Positions 33,058 to 41,134 of a stretch of DNA of 64,000 bases are shown in pieces. The stretch covers positions 1 through 64,000 of the IMG/VR virus record IMGVR_UViG_3300017788_000014. One strand, given 5' to 3'. Source of the stretch: a virus. Each line of letters begins with the position of its first letter. The stretch's first letter is position 1. The notes beneath the pieces were generated by a model. The model was not told the origin of the DNA. It saw only the letters and a program-made list of their open reading frames with translations, and searched no databases. Made by a program: the position numbers and the translations under genes.

Positions 33058-33749
33058 CAACATGTCGAACATATCAAGAAGTAGGGACGGCACTTCGTAA
33101 CCAACAAAGTTTTCGGTACGGACCGTCACAAATAGCCATTCGTTTCAACGTCGGGCAAACGATAAAAAATCCAATATTTCACGAGCCTGAAGCGCCCACG
33201 CTGTCAACAGACTTGCCGCCGTTGCACTATCGATTAAAACTCGTCACAACTGCGCGAACGCAGATTTTGTATTCGCACTCGTACGATTGGCCGCTGTTTA
33301 TTGCAGTGTATCAGGGCAGTCTGCTTATGCCGATGCGCCGCCATTTCGCAAACGACGATTTTGGATTTAACGGCTATAACCGACTGTCGCAGCGCTGTTT
33401 GTTGTCGCACGTTATTGTCAACGAAGACAGCCATCCAATTACCAGTCTCAAAGCGATTGTGCGGCGGCAATTAAACTTTGCGTTGCATCATTATCTTGTG
33501 CTGCGACATGACACGTTTGAGGTCATAAAAACAACGCACAAACTCGCACACGGATTGGCGGCATACATTCGTGATGTCGCGCGTCTGCGTTCGGAAACAC
33601 AATCATTAAACGCCGGCGTCGCCATGTTTTGCGTGCAAAACGAACTGCGCAAAACAAACGCCGCAATTGAACGGCAAAAAACCAAAACTCGCCGGCAATT
33701 TCGTAAAGTGCGCTGCAGCACTATTCACCGCATGGGAGCCATGGTCTAA
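33054..33749 (+). CDS. Unknown basic protein, 231 residues
   Basis: ATG overlapping the previous stop (ATGA). It is rich in Arg, His and Tyr (PLHYRLKLVTTARTQILYSHSYDWPLFIAVYQGS). The second half is mostly helical (ALHHYLVLRHDTFEVIKTTHKLAHGLAAYIRDVARLRSE) and the C terminus is strongly basic, so it may bind nucleic acid. No domain is recognised. Confidence 0.74.
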   Translation: MTTCRTYQEVGTALRNQQSFRYGPSQIAIRFNVGQTIKNPIFHEPEAPTLSTDLPPLHYRLKLVTTARTQILYSHSYDWPLFIAVYQGSLLMPMRRHFANDDFGFNGYNRLSQRCLLSHVIVNEDSHPITSLKAIVRRQLNFALHHYLVLRHDTFEVIKTTHKLAHGLAAYIRDVARLRSETQSLNAGVAMFCVQNELRKTNAAIERQKTKTRRQFRKVRCSTIHRMGAMV

Positions 33750-33751
33750 CA

Positions 33752-34228
33752 ATGCGAGACATCCAAACTGACAAATTGACGTACATGATGGGCCTGCTCG
33801 ACGAAACGCGGCAGGAAGTCACCATCTCCGACATCGACGAATTCATTTTCAAAATTATCGAAGCCGCGCAGAATTGCGAATACGGCTACGAAGCCAATTT
33901 AATTGCCGCGTTAGTTGACGCCAGAAACACACTGGCTGAACACGAATCCGAGGATGACGAAATCGAATCCGGAGTGTCGCGTTTAGCAGCCGAAAATCGT
34001 TACGTCGAAAAACAAATCGAGACGTATCTAGAAGCCGGCTACGCTGATGATTATGCGCAAGAATCAGCGTCGTGGCCGGACGTACTGCCGTTGGACGCTA
34101 ACTGGCCAGTCGACCTGCTAGACGAATTGGCGCGACAAGATGTCGTACGGCAGACAGTCGTACACGATCAAATCCTCCGAGAAATGCAAAAAAGCCAAGA
34201 ACTGAAACAGGCGCAAAATGACAATTGA
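33752..34228 (+). CDS. Unknown acidic protein, 158 residues
   Basis: ATG 2 bases after the previous stop; no clear ribosome binding site, so translational coupling is likely. It is acidic and helical (DIDEFIFKIIEAAQNCEYGYEANLIAALVDARNTLAEHESEDDEIESG), ending in a Gln/Lys-rich tail. It overlaps the next gene by 11 bases. The opposite charge to the preceding basic protein makes a physical pair plausible. Confidence 0.74.
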   Translation: MRDIQTDKLTYMMGLLDETRQEVTISDIDEFIFKIIEAAQNCEYGYEANLIAALVDARNTLAEHESEDDEIESGVSRLAAENRYVEKQIETYLEAGYADDYAQESASWPDVLPLDANWPVDLLDELARQDVVRQTVVHDQILREMQKSQELKQAQNDN

Positions 34229-34424
34229 CGACGCAATTGACAACCTACAACGCGCCAAGGCCCGCGGCGTAAAAAGCATTATTTTGGCGTACTGGACGGC
34301 TGAAACGTTTGACCGATCAGACGACGAAAACTGGCAAACAGACGCCGAAATTGTCGAAGACAAATTCGATTGGTCGGCTACGCACTCAGACTTGATGTCA
34401 TGTCGTGATTTGTACGGAGCATAA
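34218..34424 (+). CDS. Small conserved protein, 68 residues
   Basis: ATG inside the end of the previous gene. MTIDDAIDNLQRAKARGVKSIILAYWTAETFDRSDDENW, then VEDKFDWSATHSDL, fits a small family I recall as common in planctomycetes and their phages. It is an alpha/beta miniature protein of unknown function. Confidence 0.76.
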   Translation: MTIDDAIDNLQRAKARGVKSIILAYWTAETFDRSDDENWQTDAEIVEDKFDWSATHSDLMSCRDLYGA

Positions 34425-34425
34425 A

Positions 34426-34764
34426 ATGGACGAACAAAAAAACGACGACAACGATAATCTAATCTATATTGGCACGATGAACAGCCCAAACGGCGGTACG
34501 CGTCCTTGGTTTGTGACAAAAGACATCAAGGCAAAGATGGATGCGCACCCATTTGAATCAAAAACCGATTTTGAGCGTTGCGTGTCAGCGCTACTCATAA
34601 CGTTTATAGAAGAAATGCTCGAAGGTTTAACGCCAAACACACCAGAGTACGAAAAGCGGCGCAAACAAGTAATAGCGTGGGTGAAGGCAAAGTTAGACGA
34701 AGAAGAACAGCAAGAAAAATCAGCGCAGCAAGATAACGAGACAAATAAACGACAGCCAGATTAA
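34426..34764 (+). CDS. Unknown protein, 112 residues
   Basis: ATG with GGAGCATAAA upstream. The N terminus is acidic and Asn-rich. The middle is folded (TMNSPNGGTRPWFVTKDIKAKMDAHPFESKTDFERCVSALLITFIEEMLEG) and the tail is charged and helical, rich in Glu/Gln. A DNA- or protein-binding adaptor is possible; nothing specific is seen. Confidence 0.72.
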   Translation: MDEQKNDDNDNLIYIGTMNSPNGGTRPWFVTKDIKAKMDAHPFESKTDFERCVSALLITFIEEMLEGLTPNTPEYEKRRKQVIAWVKAKLDEEEQQEKSAQQDNETNKRQPD

Positions 34765-34777
34765 GGAACCAAACAAA

Positions 34778-35368
34778 ATGAGTCTTGAAATGACGTTAAA
34801 GCGCGTTGCAGTTATGCAGCATAAACATCGCGCAGTAAAAATCAATCGACGAGCAAAACGGCAGGAATCAACAGGGCTAGAAAAAGCCGCGTTCGAGCAA
34901 TCGAAAATACCAGAAATGTGGGAAACCGTAGCGCATATTGAAATACCGAATCCGGCGCCAGAAGAGATTGCAGGCACAATGGTGCAGTTGAAAGATTTGA
35001 AAATACCTTGGTCACAAGTAAATCACACGGGCGCCGGATTGGAATTGTATGACAGAAATGACGCAATAGCGCTCTGGTCCGTCGGCGTGGAATCACACAA
35101 AACCAAAACCGGCGGCGCGCTGCTCACGTACCGCGCTAGCGGATATAAGTTCGGTTTTTGCGAGCAATACAACACCGCAGAAAACGGACCAAATAACGCC
35201 GAAATTCAATTTGTCGAAACATTCTTGAAGTGGCTGGCGCGAAGAATTCCGCAGACCACACTGATTGATTTAGGTATTGATTTTGACGAAATTGAGACGA
35301 TTGAAAAAGAACTCGACGACGCATTGACGGCAGCACAGAAACCGAAAAGAAAAATTTCACGAGTGTAA
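34778..35368 (+). CDS. Unknown protein, 196 residues
   Basis: ATG with GGAACC upstream. A basic N-terminal helix (about 1-40) is followed by an alpha/beta region (IPWSQVNHTGAGLELYDRNDAIALWSVGVESHKTKTGGALLTY), a conserved-looking YKFGFCEQYNTAENGPNNAEIQFVETFLKWL, and an acidic then basic C terminus. It is soluble. Function unknown. It is one base ahead of the next gene. Confidence 0.72.
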   Translation: MSLEMTLKRVAVMQHKHRAVKINRRAKRQESTGLEKAAFEQSKIPEMWETVAHIEIPNPAPEEIAGTMVQLKDLKIPWSQVNHTGAGLELYDRNDAIALWSVGVESHKTKTGGALLTYRASGYKFGFCEQYNTAENGPNNAEIQFVETFLKWLARRIPQTTLIDLGIDFDEIETIEKELDDALTAAQKPKRKISRV

Positions 35369-35369
35369 C

Positions 35370-35630
35370 ATGTACGTAGCCCACCCAAATGAAGTACCGC
35401 CAAAACACGTATTGCAATGGTGTCAAAACTTAGTCGACCCAAGCCGACAAAACGGCATTTGGGGTATTCCAAGATCGCAAATTTTTTTCCGCATCGACAA
35501 AGACAACAAAACGTTGGTGCTGATAATTGGCGAAAAAACAGAGCCCGATTTTATTGCTACAAAACGGGTTTTTCAACATATCGGCTGGCGGGTTGTAACA
35601 GAACAAGAATTCGTAGCCGAAAATAACTAA
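35370..35630 (+). CDS. Unknown protein, 86 residues
   Basis: ATG after a 1-base gap. The small alpha/beta protein (HVLQWCQNLVDPSRQNGIWGIPRSQIFFRID, then TLVLIIGEKTEPDFIATKRVFQHIGW) shows no recognised motif. It is probably translated with the gene before it. Confidence 0.7.
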   Translation: MYVAHPNEVPPKHVLQWCQNLVDPSRQNGIWGIPRSQIFFRIDKDNKTLVLIIGEKTEPDFIATKRVFQHIGWRVVTEQEFVAENN

Positions 35631-35640
35631 AGGTCACACA

Positions 35641-36033
35641 ATGTCAACAACAAGTTGTAACAAACGAATGCGCATAGCCAATAAACAGGTTTTACAAATA
35701 CTAACCACACAAGCACATCGGCGGCAGTACAATCGGCGCTTTTCAACAGAGTTCGTCGAATCGTTGCCAGAAAATGTGAACTTTATTATCGAGCCCATTC
35801 TGGTTCACGAACATTGCGGCGGTAAAAGTTGTGAACCCCACATGCGCTGTTTCGTGTATTTGCCGAATAAACTCGACGGTACTGTCGATGAAATGGCTGA
35901 TAGTGGTTTTCAAATTCGAATCATCGATGTCGACATGAACATGTTTTCGTGCCTGCCAAATGCCGTAGATTTCTCAGACAGCGCCGACGAATCTGTCGGC
36001 GAGTCTGATGCTTCGACAACCGCTGAACTTTGA
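35641..36033 (+). CDS. Unknown protein with His/Cys cluster, 130 residues
   Basis: ATG with AAAGGTCACACA upstream. It has a basic N terminus, then a beta-like centre containing HEHCGGKSCEPHMRCFVY, where two His-Cys pairs could coordinate a metal. The C terminus is acidic and Ser-rich. No family is known to me. It ends the accessory run before the large regulatory gap 36034-36307. Confidence 0.72.
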   Translation: MSTTSCNKRMRIANKQVLQILTTQAHRRQYNRRFSTEFVESLPENVNFIIEPILVHEHCGGKSCEPHMRCFVYLPNKLDGTVDEMADSGFQIRIIDVDMNMFSCLPNAVDFSDSADESVGESDASTTAEL

Positions 36034-36125
36034 TAGTCCTACGCCAGTTGTCTTCTTTCTCTAGAGAAAGAAAATCTTTTCATCTACGAAGTAGATGAGC
36101 ATAGTACGGGCAAATGTCGCACTTA

Positions 36126-36164
36126 GGGGTCTGTTTTGCATGTTTCGTCGAGGCAAAACACCCC
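36126..36164 (+). terminator. Stem-loop GGGGTCTGTTTTGC / GCAAAACACCCC
   Basis: Twelve base pairs with a single bulged C and a 13-base loop, located after the accessory gene run. No T run follows, so it may terminate weakly or protect the transcript end. Confidence 0.45.
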
Positions 36165-36242
36165 GTTGGTAAGATACGCAATTTGAGAGCGCAGCCTGAA
36201 AAAATTTTGGCGCGGCCGCGATATTCCCCAAGAAAACCGCTA

Positions 36243-36270
36243 TTGACGCGTGTTTTTTCGCGGCTATACT
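36243..36270 (+). promoter_or_regulatory. Sigma70-like promoter
   Basis: TTGACG, 16 bases, TATACT, 37 bases before the GTG start at 36308. Both hexamers match the sigma70 consensus in five of six positions. It would drive the 36308-40281 unit. Confidence 0.65.
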
Positions 36271-36307
36271 GCTTCACTTTGCCGCAGCACACCGACAGGG
36301 AAATGTC

Positions 36308-36649
36308 GTGTTAGCCCAAATCGCCAGCATTTCTCGTTTCGAGGCCGCGACGCCGAATCAGCCGTCCTCGTTTGAACTTGCGGCGGGTCCGCACAAAGTC
36401 ATTTTTCGTGACGCTGTCAGCAGTTCGACGGTCGTGCAGTGCGAGGGCATTTTCTTTTTCGGCGACACGATTGAAATTCTTGGGCCGGCCACAATAGTCT
36501 ATGCTGAACTTCCGCAGGTGTATGCGCGACCGACCGAACGCACTCGCGGCATGCAAACTTCGACTTGCGCCGCCATAATTTTACGTGACGATCCAAAAGT
36601 ACGTTCCGTCGACGCGAGCAAGGACGCTACGCATGCTCAAAAGAATTAA
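36308..36649 (+). CDS. Unknown protein, 113 residues
   Basis: GTG start with ACAGGGAAAT upstream, the first gene behind the promoter at 36243. It is beta-rich throughout (SSFELAAGPHKVIFRDAVSSSTVVQCEGIFFFGDTIEILGPATIVYAELP), like a small structural or beta-sandwich protein. The tail is basic. It overlaps the next gene by 17 bases. Function unknown. Confidence 0.74.
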   Translation: MLAQIASISRFEAATPNQPSSFELAAGPHKVIFRDAVSSSTVVQCEGIFFFGDTIEILGPATIVYAELPQVYARPTERTRGMQTSTCAAIILRDDPKVRSVDASKDATHAQKN

Positions 36650-37145
36650 GAACCCAAAACGTAATGATCGGTGTCCTTGCGGGAGCGGTAGAAAATACAA
36701 GTTTTGCTGCATCAATCACGCCCAATCGCTTTCGACGCCTGTGCTACCGCCAAAAATGCAGGCCCGCCAATTGGATTACATCGATACCGGCGAAGACCCC
36801 GTGCGCTATGTTATTGCCGATCGCATTGGCACCAGTTTTTTCTCGACAAAAGACAACAAAGTCATCGTATTTAAAAACCGCGCCGACGCGTTTGTTATTG
36901 CCACGTTGCCCGATTTTGAAGACCAAGAAGTCGGTGAAATCAACGTAGCGGGAGTCGGCGAAACCAAGTGGCGTAAATTACAGGAAAAACTTCCGTACGT
37001 CGAAGTCGAAGATGCCGAGACGGCCGTAGCACTTGTGCGCGAAAGAATTGAGTATGCCAAAGAGCAGATGGATTCGATGGAGTTGCCCGGAGAATCGGCG
37101 CACGACGCTTCTGCCGACGAGGATGAAAATTTAACCGCGGAGTAA
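36633..37145 (+). CDS. SEC-C zinc-motif protein, 170 residues
   Basis: The ATG gives MLKRIKNPKRNDRCPCGSG. RNDRCPCGSGRKYKFCC (C14, C16, C25, C26) is the classical SEC-C zinc motif first known from the SecA C terminus and found in many unrelated proteins as a protein- or nucleic-acid-binding module. The remainder (IADRIGTSFFSTKDNKVIVFKNRADAFVIA ... VEDAETAVALVRERIEYAK) is an alpha/beta domain with an acidic tail. Its role in the phage is unknown. Confidence 0.82.
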   Translation: MLKRIKNPKRNDRCPCGSGRKYKFCCINHAQSLSTPVLPPKMQARQLDYIDTGEDPVRYVIADRIGTSFFSTKDNKVIVFKNRADAFVIATLPDFEDQEVGEINVAGVGETKWRKLQEKLPYVEVEDAETAVALVRERIEYAKEQMDSMELPGESAHDASADEDENLTAE

Positions 37146-37148
37146 ATT

Positions 37149-38195
37149 GTGGCTCACTTTGTTCGCGACCTAAACGCGATCGCCGCCCGTTGTCTTCGGC
37201 GGCGTTTTTCTTTTATGCGCGTGATGACCCGAGCCAGTCATTGCGTCGCCCGGCTCTGTGTTTACGGCGAGCGGGCGTCAAGTAACAAGTACGTCGCCCG
37301 TGAAATTCGGCGCGTACATAGATTATGGGTGCAACGCGTGCACACACTGTGCGCGCACAATCTTTGGCTTCCGCTGCGGGACGCCGTGGTGGGCGAATTG
37401 GCCATCGAACCGGCGAGCATTATTTTTGCTTTTCGGCGCATGGTGTATTGCCGCCCGGCGTTTGCGCTCATGCGGGCGAAACGCAACAAACAGGGCGAAC
37501 TGATTCGCTACAAGCCCTGTAAAAAATTCAACTTTTGCCCGCATTGTTTTGCGGCTGTTGTGTCTTCGCAATATCGTGTTTTCAAAGGCGCGATTAATTC
37601 GTGGTGCAGAAAGAACTCTGAGCCCTTGTACGTCACGGCCCATATTGTCGAGCAGTATGTGCCAGCGACGGATTTTGAGTTGATCAAGTTCAACCCGCCA
37701 GAGCGCCTGCAGGGTTTTATCGAAGAATTATCGGGGTTGCTGGATGAATATCGCCGGCATCTTTCACGGCAGCGGCGATCGCGGCGTTGGCGCTGCGTCG
37801 GTTCGATGTGGCGGCTGGCCGTTCTGCCCGAGGTGTCCGGCTGGCGCGTGCAGTTGCGGCAGTTGGTGCTGGCGACCGAAAACCGCCCGCCGCGATTCAA
37901 GTACCCCCGCAATGCCCGCGTGGTGTATCACACGCGGATTGCCGTAGACGGCAGCCTGCCGTGGGCGGAACGCCGTGGCACGGACATCGAGACAGACGTC
38001 GCCGATATGTTCATGCGTGCGGCGATGTATCCGTACAATTTGCTGACGGCCGATCCAGAATTGGTCGCCGTGCAATTACATGCGACGATGGACCGGCGCA
38101 TGATGGACGGCACCGGCGTATTGCGCAAATCCGGCGATCGGAGAATTCGCGAGTTCGCCGCGGTGTCAAAAACAAAGAAAGAAAACAACGCCTGA
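37149..38195 (+). CDS. Rep-like cysteine protein lacking a canonical HUH motif, 348 residues
   Basis: GTG start with GGAG 6 bases upstream. It has a very basic N terminus. A Cys motif (KKFNFCPHCFAAVVSSQYRVFKGAI) and the segment SMWRLAVLPEVSGWRVQLRQLVLAT have the order of rolling-circle replication initiators, where the second segment would normally hold the metal-binding HUH; here the positions read Q-L-R-Q. A later YPYNLLTADPELVAVQLHATMDRRMMDGTG resembles the C-terminal part of Rep proteins. It is likely an uncharacterised Rep-derived family. It could bind DNA ends or an origin without nicking. Start and length are solid, function is not. Confidence 0.72.
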   Translation: MAHFVRDLNAIAARCLRRRFSFMRVMTRASHCVARLCVYGERASSNKYVAREIRRVHRLWVQRVHTLCAHNLWLPLRDAVVGELAIEPASIIFAFRRMVYCRPAFALMRAKRNKQGELIRYKPCKKFNFCPHCFAAVVSSQYRVFKGAINSWCRKNSEPLYVTAHIVEQYVPATDFELIKFNPPERLQGFIEELSGLLDEYRRHLSRQRRSRRWRCVGSMWRLAVLPEVSGWRVQLRQLVLATENRPPRFKYPRNARVVYHTRIAVDGSLPWAERRGTDIETDVADMFMRAAMYPYNLLTADPELVAVQLHATMDRRMMDGTGVLRKSGDRRIREFAAVSKTKKENNA

Positions 38196-38276
38196 TTCGG
38201 CGTGCCCTTGTCGAGGATTATGGCCGCGCATTGCCGCGCCTGTTCGACACCTACAAAAACTACGTTGGACAATCAC

Positions 38277-39320
38277 ATGAGTGCTTTTATTGACAAATTA
38301 GAGAAGGGGCTGGCGGCGTTGTTTGCGCTTTCCAGTCCGACGGAACTTGTCGAACTGCGGCAGCGGTTTATTGACGCCGGCTTGGCACCGGAAACTGCCG
38401 ACAAGACTGTTTGGGCTATTGTGGTGTCGTTTCTGGAGGCGTGGGCCGACGGCGACGAAGCGACACCGGCCTTGTTTGACAACATTGTAGAGGCGACGAT
38501 CTCCAGCCAATTTCCCGAGCCGCCAGCGCCAGAACCAGAAGCCGTCGCCCCGCCTGTGTCTGCTGCGCATGCGCCTGAACTTTTGCATCCGGCACATGTG
38601 CGCCGAGTGTTTCAGCCGGCGCCATTTTCAATCGAGGTAGCGACGCAGTTCGACATTGCGGTCGTTAAGTTTGTCGGGCAATTATCGGGTTTTCGCTATA
38701 GTCACGAAATGCCGGGTTTTTGTTTCGACAATGGTCTCGACACGCTCACCGTGTTGCTCGAAACGGGCGAACTGGTGTTTGTGCCCAAAACTGATTTTAT
38801 TTCGACGGCGATTTCGTTGGACCCGGAAGATTACGAAGACGTGTCGCCGCTGCTGATGTTGAATTTGCGCGTGTTGTGCCAGAGTTTGCTGCGCGCCGGA
38901 CTGATCAGCAAAGAGCAGTCCGATTTCATTTGCTCGGAAAGATTCGGCAAGTTTAAAGCACCCGTTTCGGCGCTGATTGTCTCGGGTACTCGCGTCGCCG
39001 ATATTGAGCGAGTTTTTAAAGACAGCGTGACCACGGGAGTTTCCAATTCTGCGGCGTCTGCTGCAGCGGGGCTGCGGTGCAAGGTTACCACGGCAGATTC
39101 GAAAAATTACTATGTTGCATTGCAAATTTATTCTGGTACAAAAGAGCCGTACCTGACTAGCCGCATAACGCAAATAGACGCCGACGGACGAGAAATAGTT
39201 GTGATGCGCGCCGATGCCCCGCGATTATTCACGGTATTTGGCGCGTATGTGTTTCCGCTTGAAAATTCGTTGGTTTCGTTGTCGATTTTGCCTGCGGCCG
39301 AACAACGGAGGGACTCGTGA
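38277..39320 (+). CDS. Unknown protein, 347 residues
   Basis: The ATG gives MSAFIDKLEKGLAAL, with no good ribosome binding site after an 81-base gap. The protein has a helical N-terminal domain (residues 1-75), a Pro/Ala/Glu-rich linker (PPAPEPEAVAPPVSAA), and a larger alpha/beta domain rich in small and hydrophobic residues (VKFVGQLSGFRYSHEMPGFCFDNGLDTLTVLLETGELVFVPK). No domain is recognised. It overlaps the next gene by 4 bases (GTGA). Confidence 0.74.
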   Translation: MSAFIDKLEKGLAALFALSSPTELVELRQRFIDAGLAPETADKTVWAIVVSFLEAWADGDEATPALFDNIVEATISSQFPEPPAPEPEAVAPPVSAAHAPELLHPAHVRRVFQPAPFSIEVATQFDIAVVKFVGQLSGFRYSHEMPGFCFDNGLDTLTVLLETGELVFVPKTDFISTAISLDPEDYEDVSPLLMLNLRVLCQSLLRAGLISKEQSDFICSERFGKFKAPVSALIVSGTRVADIERVFKDSVTTGVSNSAASAAAGLRCKVTTADSKNYYVALQIYSGTKEPYLTSRITQIDADGREIVVMRADAPRLFTVFGAYVFPLENSLVSLSILPAAEQRRDS

Positions 39321-39685
39321 GTACTTTTGATTTCAACGAAGACATCGACGACGAGAACAGGCCCGGCCACGAATCTGCGGAGCAACTGTATTCGTTCGAA
39401 GATTACCTCACCGTGCGGGCGTTGCTGGGTATGCATTTTGGCGAGCGCGTTGGTGACGACATTTACAACTTGATGCAGCGCGTCAGTAAAAAAATTGCCG
39501 CAGAAATGGGCGGAATGCCCGGTATTATTTTCAACGACGACGGCGGCGAATTCGTCAGTTTTGACGAGTCGTTTTTTGCTGACGAGTCGGAAGACGACGA
39601 GGACGAATCAGACATCGGTTTGTCCGATGACGACGATGATCCGAGTTTTGGCGAATACGATTCCGGAGAAGATTGGAAATCCTGA
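39317..39685 (+). CDS. Acidic protein, 122 residues
   Basis: GTG start overlapping the previous stop. The ordered middle (YSFEDYLTVRALLGMHFGERVGDDIYNLMQRVSKKIAAEMGG) is followed by an Asp/Glu/Ser-rich tail (DESEDDEDESDIGLSDDDDDP). The acidic tail is like those on the genes at 13909 and 43884. Function unknown. Its stop shares a base with the ATG of the exonuclease gene. Confidence 0.74.
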   Translation: MSTFDFNEDIDDENRPGHESAEQLYSFEDYLTVRALLGMHFGERVGDDIYNLMQRVSKKIAAEMGGMPGIIFNDDGGEFVSFDESFFADESEDDEDESDIGLSDDDDDPSFGEYDSGEDWKS

Positions 39686-40281
39686 TGTACTTATTCATGG
39701 ATACGGAAACCGGCGGGCTGTCGCCAAAATACAGCCTGCTGACGGCGTCGTTTATCCTTGTTGACGAAAAATTCGAGGTCATAGCCAAACCGCTGTACCT
39801 CGAATTAAAACACGAAGAATACGTGGTGACTTCCGGCGCATTAAACGTCAATCACATCAATCTTGCTGAACACCACAAAACGGCAACCGCGCTAGACGAA
39901 GCGCGGGCCGTTTTCGTCGACTTTGTTCGGACGGCAATTAATGTCGCACAAAAGAAACGGCTTGTTCCCGCCGGGCACAACGTAGGTTTCGACGTGCAAT
40001 TTGTGCGCGCGTACCTGTGCCCGGCGGAACTATGGGATGATTTTTTTACGTATCCCATGTTTGACACCGCTGTTATTGCACGATTCATGCATGCGGCCGG
40101 TTTTATTGCGAACACATACTCGTTGCCAACGTTGCGGCAGAAATATCTGCCCGACATTTCCGGCGACGCCCATAACGCAGAAATTGACAACGTGACGACG
40201 ATTGAGTTGGCACGAAAGTTTCTGAGCATGACGGATTGTGCATCGCATACAGTGGGCGCGCCGACGCCCCGGGGTTTGTAA
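39685..40281 (+). CDS. DnaQ-like 3'-5' exonuclease (DEDDh)
   Basis: 198 residues from the ATG overlapping the previous stop. The exonuclease motifs are all present: D6 and E8 (MDTETGGL), D103 in HNVGFDVQF, and H163 with D168 in DAHNAEIDN. This is the DEDDh arrangement of DnaQ/RNase T-type enzymes, which remove 3' nucleotides from DNA or RNA. It is a stand-alone small exonuclease. It may proofread, trim RNA, or process recombination ends. A GC-rich dyad follows in the gap before the tRNA. Confidence 0.88.
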   Translation: MYLFMDTETGGLSPKYSLLTASFILVDEKFEVIAKPLYLELKHEEYVVTSGALNVNHINLAEHHKTATALDEARAVFVDFVRTAINVAQKKRLVPAGHNVGFDVQFVRAYLCPAELWDDFFTYPMFDTAVIARFMHAAGFIANTYSLPTLRQKYLPDISGDAHNAEIDNVTTIELARKFLSMTDCASHTVGAPTPRGL

Positions 40282-40311
40282 GCCGGTTTTGTTCCAGCCG
40301 GTTCGGCGCCC
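40254..40311 (+). other. GC-rich dyad at the end of the exonuclease gene
   Basis: GGGCGC (40254-40259) can pair with GCGCCC (40306-40311). Inside, CCGG copies at 40283-40286 and 40297-40300 can pair as well. It overlaps the exonuclease stop and might end that transcript before the tRNA. It does not fold into a tRNA. Nothing else is evident in 40312-40413. Confidence 0.35.
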
Positions 40312-40413
40312 TAGTCGTGAGTGGGCCATAACCGCGAAGCCGACAGCACAACGCCAAGACGTCTCCTTTCAGTGGATGTCGGAAGTCGTAAACGCAAGGA
40401 CGCACGCGCGGAT

Positions 40414-40484
40414 TGCCCGATGGTGTAACGGTAGCACAAGAGATTTTGGTTCTCTTTGTCTAGGTTCGAATCCTAGTCGGGCAT
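40414..40484 (+). tRNA. tRNA-Gln (anticodon TTG)
   Basis: Acceptor TGCCCGA with TCGGGCA, D arm GTGT/GCAC, anticodon stem AGAGA/TCTCT with loop TTTTGGT (anticodon TTG), T arm CTAGG/CCTAG with loop TTCGAAT. The 3' CCA is not encoded. It reads CAA, and CAG by wobble. Confidence 0.92.
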
Positions 40485-40516
40485 TCGGAGGCTGACGATT
40501 GAGTTACGGAGAGACT

Positions 40517-41116
40517 ATGGTTCAACAAATGACATTGCCGCCAAAACCGCAAATGGTGCTGCCGGTTTCGGTGATTCTGCATCCATGGCAAGTTGAGTGG
40601 GCAGCATATGCCGGCAGCCAGAGGACAGAACGCAATACGGGTAAAGTTAAAAATCGGCCGGATTACGACGCCAAACCAGAAGCGTTGCAAACCGACATTG
40701 AAGCGAATATAGCGTCGTGCTTGTGCGAGTTGGCGACGAGTCTGTACACAAATCAAAAATGGAACGGCGCGTATTGGAGCCCGAAACATCACGCCGCGGC
40801 CACAAGTTTGCCGGATGTGGGCAAAAACATCGAAGTACGCCGCACGCGACATTTGAATTTTGGTGTTCCTGTTTTCGAGCAAGAAGCCGACGACAAAATT
40901 CAACTTGTGCAAGCCTATATTACCCCAATTGATTTAAAGGATGTATTGAACTGGGCGAACAAAACGCCAGATGATTTTGAATATGTCACTGTGCTGTTAA
41001 CCGGCACTGTAGCGGCAGATGTTGCGTGGGAAAACAGTTGGCGGCCAAAAAAATGGAAAGAAAAACGCGTGTGCCCGCAAGCGTTTTTTCAGTCTGTGAA
41101 AACATTACGGCGGTAA
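40517..41116 (+). CDS. Conserved phage protein, possible PD-(D/E)XK nuclease fold, 199 residues
   Basis: The ATG at 40517 has GGAG 6 bases upstream; a TTG at 40499 is less likely. The sequence HPWQVEWAAYAGSQRTERN, then ASCLCELATSLYTNQKWNGAYWSP and LPDVGKNIEVRRTRH, is typical of a frequent phage family. D100 and E106-V-R108 with E71 give the D...ExK/R layout of PD-(D/E)XK nucleases, so a DNA-end or Holliday-type nuclease is possible. It is unproven. It lies just after tRNA-Gln. Confidence 0.75.
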   Translation: MVQQMTLPPKPQMVLPVSVILHPWQVEWAAYAGSQRTERNTGKVKNRPDYDAKPEALQTDIEANIASCLCELATSLYTNQKWNGAYWSPKHHAAATSLPDVGKNIEVRRTRHLNFGVPVFEQEADDKIQLVQAYITPIDLKDVLNWANKTPDDFEYVTVLLTGTVAADVAWENSWRPKKWKEKRVCPQAFFQSVKTLRR

Positions 41117-41134
41117 CTGAGCAAGGATGCAAGC

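Larger units (their letters stand above)
36034..36307 (+). promoter_or_regulatory. Regulatory gap with several dyads and a promoter
   Basis: This 274-base gap holds no credible gene. It holds a 16-base palindrome CTTTCTCTAGAGAAAG (36055-36070), a hairpin TCATCTAC-GAA-GTAGATGA (36080-36098), a longer hairpin GGGGT(C)TGTTTTGC with GCAAAACACCCC (36126-36164), and the promoter at 36243-36270. It looks like the boundary between two transcription units: terminating hairpins first, then a new start. Confidence 0.65.

Noticed and set aside
40254-40413. A second tRNA-like fold before tRNA-Gln
   Set aside because: The stem GGGCGC/GCGCCC is present, but no D arm, T loop or anticodon arm of correct size can be drawn.
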